Of a DNA stretch of 16,760 nucleotides, positions 1 through 7,327 are shown piece after piece. The notes under the pieces are model-generated. The model was not told where the DNA came from. It saw only the letters and a list, made by a program, of their open reading frames with translations, and made no database searches. How positions within the stretch are numbered: position 1 is the stretch's first letter; each line of letters opens with the position of its first letter. The DNA lies in assembly GCA_002502295.1 (NCBI GenBank), contig DANX01000111.1, forward strand, positions 6,597 through 23,356. The letters run 5' to 3'. The stretch is from Euryarchaeota archaeon UBA561. GTDB taxonomy: Archaea > Thermoplasmatota > Poseidoniia > Poseidoniales > Poseidoniaceae. The position numbers were made by a program, and so were the translations under genes.

Positions 1-1584
1 AATGGCAGTGGCTTGTGAGGTGCCGCTGAGGGACATGTAGTAGGAATTGCCTCCAGCGTGAGCTCCCGAAAGACATGACGGTCCCGCAGGATTCTTTGCC
101 TCTTCAGCTAGCCCAGAGCAAATCCCAACCCCCGGAGCGACCAAGTCTGGTTTGACCCGCCCGTCCAAACTGGGGCCCAATGAAGAAAAGTTCACGACGG
201 CCCCAACGAGCGGCGTTCCAGATGCTCCTGTTGTTGATGCGCCAACAGCGATGACATTTTTTGCAGTGGCTGGAGAGGAAACTTGCGAAGCGCCGGAGGC
301 TCCACGGTCGCCAACGGAAAAGATGGGCGTCAAGTCCTTTCGATCGTGAACAAAGGTGTCAACGGAACGTGCGTCAGCCGTGTACTGTCCGTAGTTTCCG
401 TTGAGCCCCCACGCATTCACTGAGATGCGGGCCGTCTTTTGCTCGGCGTCTCGGAGCATGTCATAGATTGAGCCAATTCGACCGAAGGTGCCCGTCGGGT
501 CGTGTTCAAGCGCGTACATGACCAGCGTAGCAGATGGGGCAACACCTCGAGCGTTGACATCTCCGGTGCCGTTCCCAAGCACCGATATTGCGATGTGCGT
601 GCCGTGCCCGCTGTTGCTGTCAGCAGGTGAAGGATCGAGCCCAAATTGCGTGGCAGTGGCAGCGACTCGACCGGCCAGATCGGGATGATTTTGGTCAAGT
701 CCAGTATCGGCAATGGCGATCATCTCACCCGAACCATCAAGCGTAAAGCTTGCATTGTTTGCGACGCCTTGAACGCCGGCGATGGACCATGCCAAAGCGT
801 TGTGAACACGAAGTTTTGCAGATGGTTCGGTCCACAGGACACGACCGTCGTGAGCGAGGTGTTGAACAAGGCCACGGGCAGATTGCGGGTCAACAACCGC
901 GCGGCACATCCATGCATCACACGATGCTTCAACGGCCCCAAATCGAACAATGTCCGTGGCCAATGCGGCATAGCCACCAAGGCCCAAGTCAGGCGTGGGA
1001 ATGATGGCGAGAGCTTCTGCTCCTGCTGGTTGAACCTGCAGCGATGTCGCTAAACGCCAACCAGGATGATGCTGGCCAACCCACCGCACACCTTCCTCAC
1101 TGTTCAATTCCTCTAGCGTCACCGAGCTCGATGGTGGCAAGCGAACAAGCCATCCTTCGTCATGAAGGACGTCCAACACCACAAGGTCGTGTTGCTTGAC
1201 GAGTTGTTCAAGCAGGGTTCCGTCCGGACGGTGAAGTTGGATGACGACCATGCCCGTGTGGGCAACATCGTGGGGCCGTTGATATGCAGGCAGGAGTTCT
1301 GGAAACGAATCAGTGGTTGGGTCAAACGATTCGCCTGCTACGTGAAGAAGACCGGTGGATGGCTTCCAATCGGCCGCCACAAGACTGGCTTCGGGCATCT
1401 GCGCCCAATGCGAAGCGGCCAACGCCAATCGTTCGTGCTCTGACACCACCTTTTCTGAGGGAGCGTCGTTGCTGCGTAGTGTGTCTTTTGAGTCCCCTTC
1501 TGCGAGCACCGAGAGCGGTGTGGACACCAACAGGAAGAGCACGAGCAAAAGCCAGGCCCGCGAATGCATAGCCATCGGACTCAT
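1..1584 (-). CDS. Secreted subtilisin-like serine protease (S8 family), 3' end beyond window
   Basis: Open frame of 528 codons from an ATG at 1584 to the window edge with no stop, so the C-terminus is missing. Residues 1-28 form a signal peptide (hydrophobic core LLLVLFLLVSTPLSVLA), so the enzyme is exported. Residues about 30-270 look like a prodomain plus an N-terminal domain. The S8 catalytic core follows: Asp293 in IADTGLDQNHPDL, His327 in SGHGTHIA, and Ser523 in LSGTSQATA. The segment SSPATAKNVIAVGAS before the nucleophile is also typical. The oxyanion residue, normally Asn in GN.G, reads Asp426 in SVGDRGASG. Likely role: extracellular or surface protein degradation. It lies 50 bases after the GAPDH stop on the same strand. 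An in-frame ATG at 1635 overlaps that stop as TGATG, but would give a 26-residue charged leader before the hydrophobic core, so I prefer 1584 (1575 is also possible). Confidence 0.93.
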   Translation of the reverse strand, partial: MSPMAMHSRAWLLLVLFLLVSTPLSVLAEGDSKDTLRSNDAPSEKVVSEHERLALAASHWAQMPEASLVAADWKPSTGLLHVAGESFDPTTDSFPELLPAYQRPHDVAHTGMVVIQLHRPDGTLLEQLVKQHDLVVLDVLHDEGWLVRLPPSSSVTLEELNSEEGVRWVGQHHPGWRLATSLQVQPAGAEALAIIPTPDLGLGGYAALATDIVRFGAVEASCDAWMCRAVVDPQSARGLVQHLAHDGRVLWTEPSAKLRVHNALAWSIAGVQGVANNASFTLDGSGEMIAIADTGLDQNHPDLAGRVAATATQFGLDPSPADSNSGHGTHIAISVLGNGTGDVNARGVAPSATLVMYALEHDPTGTFGRIGSIYDMLRDAEQKTARISVNAWGLNGNYGQYTADARSVDTFVHDRKDLTPIFSVGDRGASGASQVSSPATAKNVIAVGASTTGASGTPLVGAVVNFSSLGPSLDGRVKPDLVAPGVGICSGLAEEAKNPAGPSCLSGAHAGGNSYYMSLSGTSQATAI

Positions 1585-1634
1585 GCGAGGCTTTTGAAGG
1601 AACCTCTTGTCTGTGTGTGAACAATTCAACTCCA

Positions 1635-2672
1635 TCATAGACCATTGTAAGCAGAAATCGCTGCGTCGGTCTTGGCCACGGAAACTCTCCAATCGGTTTC
1701 TGTACCCATCAACGCACGAATCGCATCAACGTTTTCGGGAATAACATCCGACTCTTGGTGAATGGCTTGGAAATAGTACAGCGTGTTCCCGTCAAGTTTA
1801 ACGCCGTCTTCCCACACAAAAATTTCGTGGAGATCGCCCCATTTGCGGCCAATGTCCCGTGCATATTCCATCACTTCAGCGGTGGTCGTGATGTTCGTCT
1901 CAGCACCGTTCATGATGATAATGCGTGGATTCTTGCCCCAGAGTTTGAGAACGGATTCCGTGGTAAGGCCATGACCTTCAGGCAAGAAGGCCACGATTGA
2001 ATGGCAGTGCATCAATGTCGTCGGCACGGCAACCGCCATTGAATTGATGTCAATCTCGGGTTTGACCGTCATAACGTCCGGCCCGTGATGTGAGGGGACT
2101 TTGAGCACGGGTTTGATGGCATTGATGGGGCCTTTCTTCGAGTCCCCAGGGTCGGCTGCTCGGCGAATCATCGTGCATTCAACTTTCAGCGATCCGCAGT
2201 GCTCGTACAGGGGAACCAGGGTTCGAGAAAGTCCCGTTGTGTTGCACGATACGACGCGCGTCCCCGCCACGTTGAGGTTGGCGGTGTGATTGGCGGAAGA
2301 CGTGTAAGACATACCAACCATGGCGTGCTTTTCACCGCCTTGGAAGATGTACTTTACACCAGCCGAAGTGTAGGCTTCTTTGTTGGCGGCTCCAACTTTT
2401 CCTGGTGAGCAATCCACCACCACATCGGCCACGGCGAGGAGGTCGTCTAAGCCTCCATGACACGCATAGCCAGCGGGTTCGAAGGCCGCGATTTTATCGG
2501 CGTCGTTGTAGGTACAGTACAACGGGTAACCCTTGCGAACGGCCAAATCACATCCAAACGAAGGTCGTGTTTTTGTGACACCGACGATTTCCATATCGTC
2601 CTGTGCATCCACGGCATCCGCCACGCGCTTTCCGATTGTACCGTATCCGTTGATGGCGACTTTGATGGTCAT
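1635..2672 (-). CDS. gap: Glyceraldehyde-3-phosphate dehydrogenase, archaeal type II
   Basis: Phosphorylating GAPDH, interconverting glyceraldehyde 3-phosphate and 1,3-bisphosphoglycerate with NAD(P) in cytoplasmic glycolysis/gluconeogenesis. From the ATG at 2672 it is 345 residues, close to the usual archaeal length. The N-terminus holds the Rossmann motif INGYGTIGKRVADAV. The catalytic cysteine is Cys143 in VVSCNTTGLSR, the signature of the archaeal class rather than the bacterial/eukaryal one. The segment MIRRAADPGDSKKGPINAI and the histidine-rich LMHCHSI region also fit the archaeal family. In many archaea this enzyme serves mainly gluconeogenesis. The start is chosen because GGTGA sits 5 bases upstream of the ATG; in-frame TTG (2684) and GTG (2681) codons would extend it by up to four residues. 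It is divergent from the gene at 2769 and followed closely by the protease gene. Confidence 0.97.
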   Translation of the reverse strand: MTIKVAINGYGTIGKRVADAVDAQDDMEIVGVTKTRPSFGCDLAVRKGYPLYCTYNDADKIAAFEPAGYACHGGLDDLLAVADVVVDCSPGKVGAANKEAYTSAGVKYIFQGGEKHAMVGMSYTSSANHTANLNVAGTRVVSCNTTGLSRTLVPLYEHCGSLKVECTMIRRAADPGDSKKGPINAIKPVLKVPSHHGPDVMTVKPEIDINSMAVAVPTTLMHCHSIVAFLPEGHGLTTESVLKLWGKNPRIIIMNGAETNITTTAEVMEYARDIGRKWGDLHEIFVWEDGVKLDGNTLYYFQAIHQESDVIPENVDAIRALMGTETDWRVSVAKTDAAISAYNGL

Positions 2673-2768
2673 AACCTTCACCAATCCTTGCTCACCAAGG
2701 CCGTCAATAAAGGCTTCTTCACCGGCGGCATTGCGTAATTGGTGAACAAAGCCACGGCCAACTGCACC
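2673..2768. promoter_or_regulatory. Divergent intergenic region between GAPDH and the GltB-like gene
   Basis: About 96 bases separate the two divergent starts, so promoters for both transcripts should lie here. The only AT-rich element I see is TCAATAAAGG at 2704-2713. Read on the minus strand (CCTTTATTGA) it lies about 30-40 bases before the GAPDH ATG, a reasonable place for an archaeal TATA box. No good BRE and no operator-like inverted repeat is evident. The assignment is inferred from position, not from a strong consensus match. Confidence 0.35.
2678..2682 (-). promoter_or_regulatory. Shine-Dalgarno GGTGA of the GAPDH gene
   Basis: GGTGA on the minus strand lies 5 bases before the ATG at 2672. 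The motif and spacing nearly match those of pheT in this window. It supports the ATG over the upstream in-frame TTG and GTG codons, because the GTG lies inside the motif itself. Confidence 0.6.
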
Positions 2769-4385
2769 ATGAATAGCAGTTTATTTGTGGTGGAGACACG
2801 ACCACGATTCATGGCGGATGGTAACCCCGTTGTTCAGCGGTCGATGAACATCAACGAAAAATTGGGCCCTCGCCTCGTCGCCGCTGCCGAGCAGAATGCG
2901 ATTCTTCGAATTGGGTGGACCAACGCCGGGGACCCCGTTCCAAAAGACGGAGAACTCGGATTGTGCCCTGCTCTTCCAGAGGGAGCGCGACTTCGTGCAC
3001 TCGGTGTTCTCGGTTCGTGGGTTGCTGCCTTCGGACGCGGAGGCACGTTCACATTGCAAGGCGATGCTGGAAGTTTTCTCGGAGCGGCGAATCAAGGAAC
3101 ATCGGTGATTTGCGAACGCATGGCTGGCCACTTCGTCGGGTACAGAATGGCATCGGGCACCATCACCGTGATGGACGGATGTGGAAGCGATGCTGGAGCA
3201 GAAATGACCGGAGGGCACTTGTTTGTTCGAGGCGCAACCGGGCCCCGAATTGGTGGCGGGATGGAAGATGGATTGATCGTTGTTCACGGCGACGTAGGTC
3301 CCGACCCGGGCGCCGGCATGACCGGGGGGAGAATCGTCATCAACGGACGCTGCCCTACCCCACCACCCGGTGTTCTTCTTCGACCACTTGCCAAGAAAGA
3401 ACTCAAAGAAATCAATGCCCTGCTCGATGATGAATCCATGCACGTTCCATCCGATGCCGTGTGCTTGACTCCGCAGGAAGGGTTGCACATTGAGCGCACA
3501 GGATATGCCGTGTCAAGCGACGACCTTTCGAACATCGGACTGACCAGCGACAACCAACAACTTGTCCCGTATGAGACGGTCGACACCGTGGCACTGATCG
3601 GCCTTTCCGAGGAAGTTCAGTCGCTGGCTCTTCCTTTGCCACTTCTACCTTGTCTCGCCTCGGGTGCGACCATGACACCCAACAAAAAAGCCGATGAAAC
3701 GGTTAGCCATCTTCTCAATCGACACCCCGCCATGGTGGAAGAGCTTCCTCGAGCCGTGGACATCCTCATGCTGAATCGAAACAATCTGCTCTCGATTGGA
3801 GAGGCATTGCCCTCTGCAGGTGGATTCGCCATTGACCTCACGAACCTTCCACCGATGGACGCAGAGCAACTCGACGGATTGCTCGTTGCGCTGCGTTCAC
3901 TGGCCATTGAACACGCACCAGCCGTCCTCATTGACACCATCGGCCGCGTGCAATCCTTGCATGCACGCGCCGCCCACCATCGCTTTGACTTGGCCGTGGC
4001 TCGGATCGAGGACGGTTCTGGCATCTCTGAAGCGGCATCCCTCCCCCTGACAGGACGCTCAAAGAAAGAGCACCTTACGAATGACACCATTCAGACCGGC
4101 TTCTTGTTGGGTTTTGCAGCCAGCGGGCATGATTTGGCGGTGTTGATGGCCTCCGGCATCGAAATCGTCAGTTGCAATCCACCCATGGCCGATACCGAAG
4201 ACGTGGCTTACTGGCTCCAAGGAACACAGGAAGACTTGGCCAACGAACTGCGTAGAATCGGCATCAACAGCATTGACAGCCTGGAGCGAAAGCACCTTCG
4301 TGCGCTCAACCATGAAACAGCTTCTGTGAGCGGATTGCGCTTAGCGGGGTATGAACGGCCCCTCCCACAATGGTTTGCAAGGTGA
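2769..4385 (+). CDS. Glutamate-synthase-like protein: GXGXG beta-helix domain plus degenerate barrel-like C-terminal half
   Basis: 538 residues from the ATG at 2769 (TTG 2739 and GTG 2742 are in-frame alternatives; none has a Shine-Dalgarno). Residues about 90-200 are a right-handed beta-helix of the glutamate synthase domain 3/FwdC type, with repeated glycine turns: GDAGSFLGAANQGTSV, then MTGGHLFVRGATGPRIGGG, then MTGGRIVINGRCP. The helix-forming LAKKELKEINALL follows, as in stand-alone archaeal GltB3 proteins. Residues about 270-538 weakly resemble the glutamate synthase FMN barrel: RIEDGSG near 412-417 recalls its FMN/phosphate loop, and the tail RRIGINSIDSLERKHLRAL recalls the C-terminus of archaeal GltB2. 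The cysteine cluster that binds the 3Fe-4S centre there is absent. I therefore doubt that it is an active glutamate synthase; a structural or assembly role is possible. pheT follows six bases after its stop. The beta-helix is clear; the second half is tentative. Confidence 0.7.
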   Translation: MNSSLFVVETRPRFMADGNPVVQRSMNINEKLGPRLVAAAEQNAILRIGWTNAGDPVPKDGELGLCPALPEGARLRALGVLGSWVAAFGRGGTFTLQGDAGSFLGAANQGTSVICERMAGHFVGYRMASGTITVMDGCGSDAGAEMTGGHLFVRGATGPRIGGGMEDGLIVVHGDVGPDPGAGMTGGRIVINGRCPTPPPGVLLRPLAKKELKEINALLDDESMHVPSDAVCLTPQEGLHIERTGYAVSSDDLSNIGLTSDNQQLVPYETVDTVALIGLSEEVQSLALPLPLLPCLASGATMTPNKKADETVSHLLNRHPAMVEELPRAVDILMLNRNNLLSIGEALPSAGGFAIDLTNLPPMDAEQLDGLLVALRSLAIEHAPAVLIDTIGRVQSLHARAAHHRFDLAVARIEDGSGISEAASLPLTGRSKKEHLTNDTIQTGFLLGFAASGHDLAVLMASGIEIVSCNPPMADTEDVAYWLQGTQEDLANELRRIGINSIDSLERKHLRALNHETASVSGLRLAGYERPLPQWFAR

Positions 4386-4386
4386 T
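4381..4386 (+). promoter_or_regulatory. Shine-Dalgarno GGTGAT of pheT overlapping the upstream stop codon
   Basis: GGTGAT matches the complement of the archaeal 16S rRNA 3' end and lies 5 bases before the GTG start of pheT. The TGA inside it (4383-4385) is the stop codon of the GltB-like gene. Termination and re-initiation therefore use the same bases, which suggests translational coupling and fixes the GTG as the start. Confidence 0.75.
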
Positions 4387-4391
4387 GCGTT

Positions 4392-6140
4392 GTGCCCACA
4401 ATCTCTGTCCCACAAACGCTTCTCAAGGCCCTTGTTGAACAACGGGGCTTCAACCATGACATCGACCAGGTCAATGAACAGCTTCCTTTGCTTGGGACCG
4501 ACATTGACACCTGCAATCAAGCGACGTTGGACATTGAAATCTTCCCAGACCGTCCCGACTTGTTGAGCGGTGAAACCCTTGCCTATGCCATGGTCAATTT
4601 TCTGCATGGCGCACCAGCCTCACCGGACTTGGAGGTGACCCCAAGCGGACTTTCCATCACGGTTGATGAAGAATTGAAGACCATTCGACCTGTCATCTAT
4701 GGCGCCGTTGTTCGCAACGTCAGGGTTCCTGAAGACGACGAAGGAAATGACCAATTCATCAAGGCCCTCATGGACCACCAAGAAAAACTTCATTTCGCCC
4801 TCGGCCGGGGTCGTCGACGAGCGTCCATTGGTGTCCACGATTTGGCCAAGCTTGCCCCACCCTTCCGCGTGATGTCCGTGGCAGGTTCACATTCGTTCAT
4901 ACCGCTCGCCAGCGATGAGCCGATGACCGTGTCAGAAATCTTAGTCAAACACCCGAAAGGCATGGATTATGCTCACCTCTTGGAGGGCATGGAACGGTTC
5001 CCACTCATCGTTGATAGCGATAAGAAAGTCTTGTCGTTCCCACCCATTATCAACGGTGAACACACAACCGTCACCGGAGCAACCCGGGATTTCTTTGTTG
5101 ATGTCACGGGTTGGGATGAACGGGCCTGTGAAGCAGCCTTGATGCTCGTTTGCCTCCAGTTGGCTCAACGCGGCGGAGCGATTGAATCCGTTGACATCAC
5201 AACGTGCGATGGAGAACAACTCACCATGCCAGCAGGCCAGGGGAAAGTACATTCGGTGCCAGAGGAATTGGTGGAAAGCCTTCTCGGGAGAGCGTTTTCC
5301 GATGATGAATTGCATACCGCTATTGGTCGAATGGGAGGCAGATTTGATGGCCGTCAGCCCGCTGCAAGCGATGCGCCGAAGGTTTCGACCAGGATGGCGG
5401 TCGCAAGAGCAGGGACCTCTGAACTTCAGTTTACCATGCCTCGGTGGAGGTTTGACCTCCTCCATCCAGTTGACCTCGTTGAAGAACTCGCTATCGGCCA
5501 TGGATACGAAGACCTTGGCACCGATGCACCAAAAGCGACCCTCACTGCTCAGCCACGGAGCGACCATCACATGCGGCGCCGGTTACGGACCTCCATGCAA
5601 GGCATGGGCATGATGCAGATTCAATCGCTCACGCTCTCCAACGAAAGCGATCAGTTCACACACATGAGATGGAATCCGAACCATGCGGTCACCGCCATCA
5701 CCAACCCAATAACGGTTGAACACACCATTCTACGCCAACACCTCCTCCCGGGTTTGCTCAAATTGTTGGCCAGTAACCGCCACCACGATCTACCACAATC
5801 GGTATACGAACTTGGGACCGTCGTTCGTGATCATCAAAACACCGATCGGCTCGCATTCATCACCGCAGAACGTAGCGGAGGTTTCGCTGCCGTTCGTGGG
5901 CGCATTCAGGCGCTTTGCAATGACCTGGGGGTCCACGAGTGGGAAGCACAAGCGATGCCAAAAGGCGAAGGACCTTGGCTCAGCGGTCGAGGTGCGAAAC
6001 TGATCATCAACGGGGCTTGGGTCGGTTGCTTCGGTGAGTTGGATCCGGCGGTTGCTTCTCACTATGACCTTCGAGTCCCACTCAACGCGGCAGAACTTGA
6101 CGTCAAGGCCTTGATGGATGCCGTAGCAGACCCAGTTTGA
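4392..6140 (+). CDS. pheT: Phenylalanine--tRNA ligase beta subunit, archaeal type
   Basis: 582 residues, the length of archaeal/eukaryal beta chains, which lack the bacterial N-terminal tRNA-binding extension. The beta chain pairs with PheS as an alpha2-beta2 enzyme charging tRNA-Phe; it supplies tRNA binding and editing. Visible landmarks: IFPDRPDLLSGETLAY near 53-68, a B3/B4 editing region with PPIINGEHTTVTG and FFVDVTGWDERA, the B5 region with MPRWRFDLLHPVDLVEEL then AIGHGYEDLG, and the catalytic-like core with ITNPITVEHTILRQHLLPG, then VYELGTVV. The start is GTG, supported by GGTGAT five bases upstream. No pheS occurs in the window, so the two subunits are not adjacent here on the upstream or downstream side. 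The SRAP gene starts nine bases after its stop. Confidence 0.97.
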   Translation: MPTISVPQTLLKALVEQRGFNHDIDQVNEQLPLLGTDIDTCNQATLDIEIFPDRPDLLSGETLAYAMVNFLHGAPASPDLEVTPSGLSITVDEELKTIRPVIYGAVVRNVRVPEDDEGNDQFIKALMDHQEKLHFALGRGRRRASIGVHDLAKLAPPFRVMSVAGSHSFIPLASDEPMTVSEILVKHPKGMDYAHLLEGMERFPLIVDSDKKVLSFPPIINGEHTTVTGATRDFFVDVTGWDERACEAALMLVCLQLAQRGGAIESVDITTCDGEQLTMPAGQGKVHSVPEELVESLLGRAFSDDELHTAIGRMGGRFDGRQPAASDAPKVSTRMAVARAGTSELQFTMPRWRFDLLHPVDLVEELAIGHGYEDLGTDAPKATLTAQPRSDHHMRRRLRTSMQGMGMMQIQSLTLSNESDQFTHMRWNPNHAVTAITNPITVEHTILRQHLLPGLLKLLASNRHHDLPQSVYELGTVVRDHQNTDRLAFITAERSGGFAAVRGRIQALCNDLGVHEWEAQAMPKGEGPWLSGRGAKLIINGAWVGCFGELDPAVASHYDLRVPLNAAELDVKALMDAVADPV

Positions 6141-6149
6141 GGCGTCCAA

Positions 6150-6833
6150 ATGTGCGGCCGTTTTGCCCTTTCGACATCCATGAACGAGGTTGCTTTGAGA
6201 ATGGAATCTGAACCACTCTCAGACATGACGCCATTCAAACCCTCATGGAACATAGCACCTCAACACCTCATTCCTGTTGCCACTGAAATCGGGGTGGATG
6301 GGACGAGCAAAGTTGGCCGCCATTTCAGGCTGATGCGGTGGGGGTTTCGACCATCATGGGGCAAGGCCTCCCACAGGGAACCCATCAACGCACGCTCCGA
6401 AACCATGCACGAAAAGCCGATGTTTCGAGGAGCAGCTCAACGCCGAAGGGGCATTGTTCCTGCCGATGGATGGTACGAATGGATGACGACGCCCCAAGGC
6501 AAGACACCTTGGTACCATCGAGAAGAGAGTGGGTTTTCGATGATGGCCGTTCTTTGGGACACATGGACCGATGCAAAAGAGCATCTCGAGTGGTGCGTCG
6601 TCCTTACACAAGTTGCGAACGAAGATTGCCGTGATGTGCACAACCGTATGCCAGTGCTTCTCGATGAGGAGAGTGGGAATGCTTGGCTTCGCGACGGGGT
6701 CGTGCCGCCTCAACCAGAATCGGGAACAATCCACCGATACCCTGTTGACCGAATGGTCAACAATTTGAACCATGATCATGCAGGGTTGGTTCAGCCGATT
6801 CCACGATTGTTTGATCATGAATACGGTGCATAA
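6150..6833 (+). CDS. SRAP-domain abasic-site DNA-protein crosslink protein (YedK/HMCES family)
   Basis: 227 residues, the usual length. SRAP proteins bind abasic sites in single-stranded DNA and form a thiazolidine crosslink through the N-terminal cysteine, shielding the lesion. The key residues are all present: Cys2 (MCGRFAL) after Met removal, Asn80 in PINARSET, Glu110 in ADGWYEW, and His164 in DVHNRMPVLL. NIAPQ near 34-38 and RWGFRPSWG are also typical. It should therefore be active. GAGG at 6139-6142, starting within the pheT stop codon, is spaced seven bases from the ATG, so it is probably co-translated with pheT. Its 3' end overlaps the convergent gene by 19 bases. Older annotations call the family SOS response-associated peptidase. 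Confidence 0.95.
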   Translation: MCGRFALSTSMNEVALRMESEPLSDMTPFKPSWNIAPQHLIPVATEIGVDGTSKVGRHFRLMRWGFRPSWGKASHREPINARSETMHEKPMFRGAAQRRRGIVPADGWYEWMTTPQGKTPWYHREESGFSMMAVLWDTWTDAKEHLEWCVVLTQVANEDCRDVHNRMPVLLDEESGNAWLRDGVVPPQPESGTIHRYPVDRMVNNLNHDHAGLVQPIPRLFDHEYGA

Positions 6834-7234
6834 GTACCGTCAGCGTTCTTGACGTGAGGTGTGGGTTCAAATCCTCCGTCGGCGAGTTGCTTGTAATGGT
6901 AGCCATCGGTGTGATGAATCCAAGTGAACGAGGGGGGCGCTTGCTTGCTTGGTTCCTCTGTGACGACCGAACCGTCCGGTTCGTTTGAAACACCCTGACT
7001 CCCGTTGATCTCACCAGTAGCACCCTCGTACCGCACCGACTGGTCGCTGGCGGCTTTGACGTCTGCCGACCCGCCACCAAACAGTGCAAGGGCATCTTTG
7101 TAGGCACCTGTGTCCGTTTTGATGCTCGTTCGTGCAATGGGGTCCTCGCCCCGTTTGTAGACAACAGGAGCCGGGGGAGCCTCGTGCAATTCAGTGATGA
7201 CTTGCTTTTTCTTGAAGGGCCAAAACGGGGGCAT
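6815..7234 (-). CDS. Unrecognised small hydrophilic protein with aromatic C-terminal motif
   Basis: 139 residues from the ATG at 7234; a GTG at 7258 would add eight residues but lacks an upstream Shine-Dalgarno, whereas GAGG lies two bases before the ATG. I do not recognise the family. It begins MPPFWPFKKKQ, a short hydrophobic patch followed by lysines. The middle (about 30-95) is low-complexity and probably disordered, rich in G, S, E, D and T. The C-terminal 35 residues are dense in aromatics and histidines, with WIHHTDGYHYKQLADGGF, then EPTPHVKNADGTYAPYS. That segment looks folded or ligand-binding and is probably the conserved part. There is no signal peptide or membrane segment. It is divergent from the surface protein at 7328 and convergent with the SRAP gene. 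Reality as a gene is supported by coding-like composition and by filling an otherwise empty gap. Confidence 0.7.
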   Translation of the reverse strand: MPPFWPFKKKQVITELHEAPPAPVVYKRGEDPIARTSIKTDTGAYKDALALFGGGSADVKAASDQSVRYEGATGEINGSQGVSNEPDGSVVTEEPSKQAPPSFTWIHHTDGYHYKQLADGGFEPTPHVKNADGTYAPYS

Positions 7235-7327
7235 AGCCTCACGAACTGGATGGACCACAAGAATGCTACGACGAATGTTTGGTCAACATGGGGAGCCATT
7301 GATAGAGGATAACGGCAACACCGAACC
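7235..7327. promoter_or_regulatory. Divergent intergenic region before the surface protein operon
   Basis: 93 bases between the starts of the small minus-strand gene and the plus-strand surface protein; promoters for both should be here. I see no convincing TATA box. GATAGAGGATAAC at 7301-7313 is the most AT-rich stretch on the plus side, but its distance to the ATG at 7328 is too short for a leadered transcript. The surface protein has no Shine-Dalgarno at normal spacing. Confidence 0.3.

Noticed and set aside
2781..3488. 235-codon antisense frame within the GltB-like gene
   Set aside because: Entirely opposite the glycine-rich beta-helix, whose codons create open antisense frames.
4941..5570. 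209-codon antisense frame within pheT
   Set aside because: Lies wholly inside a well-supported pheT, and its composition is that of a shadow of that gene.
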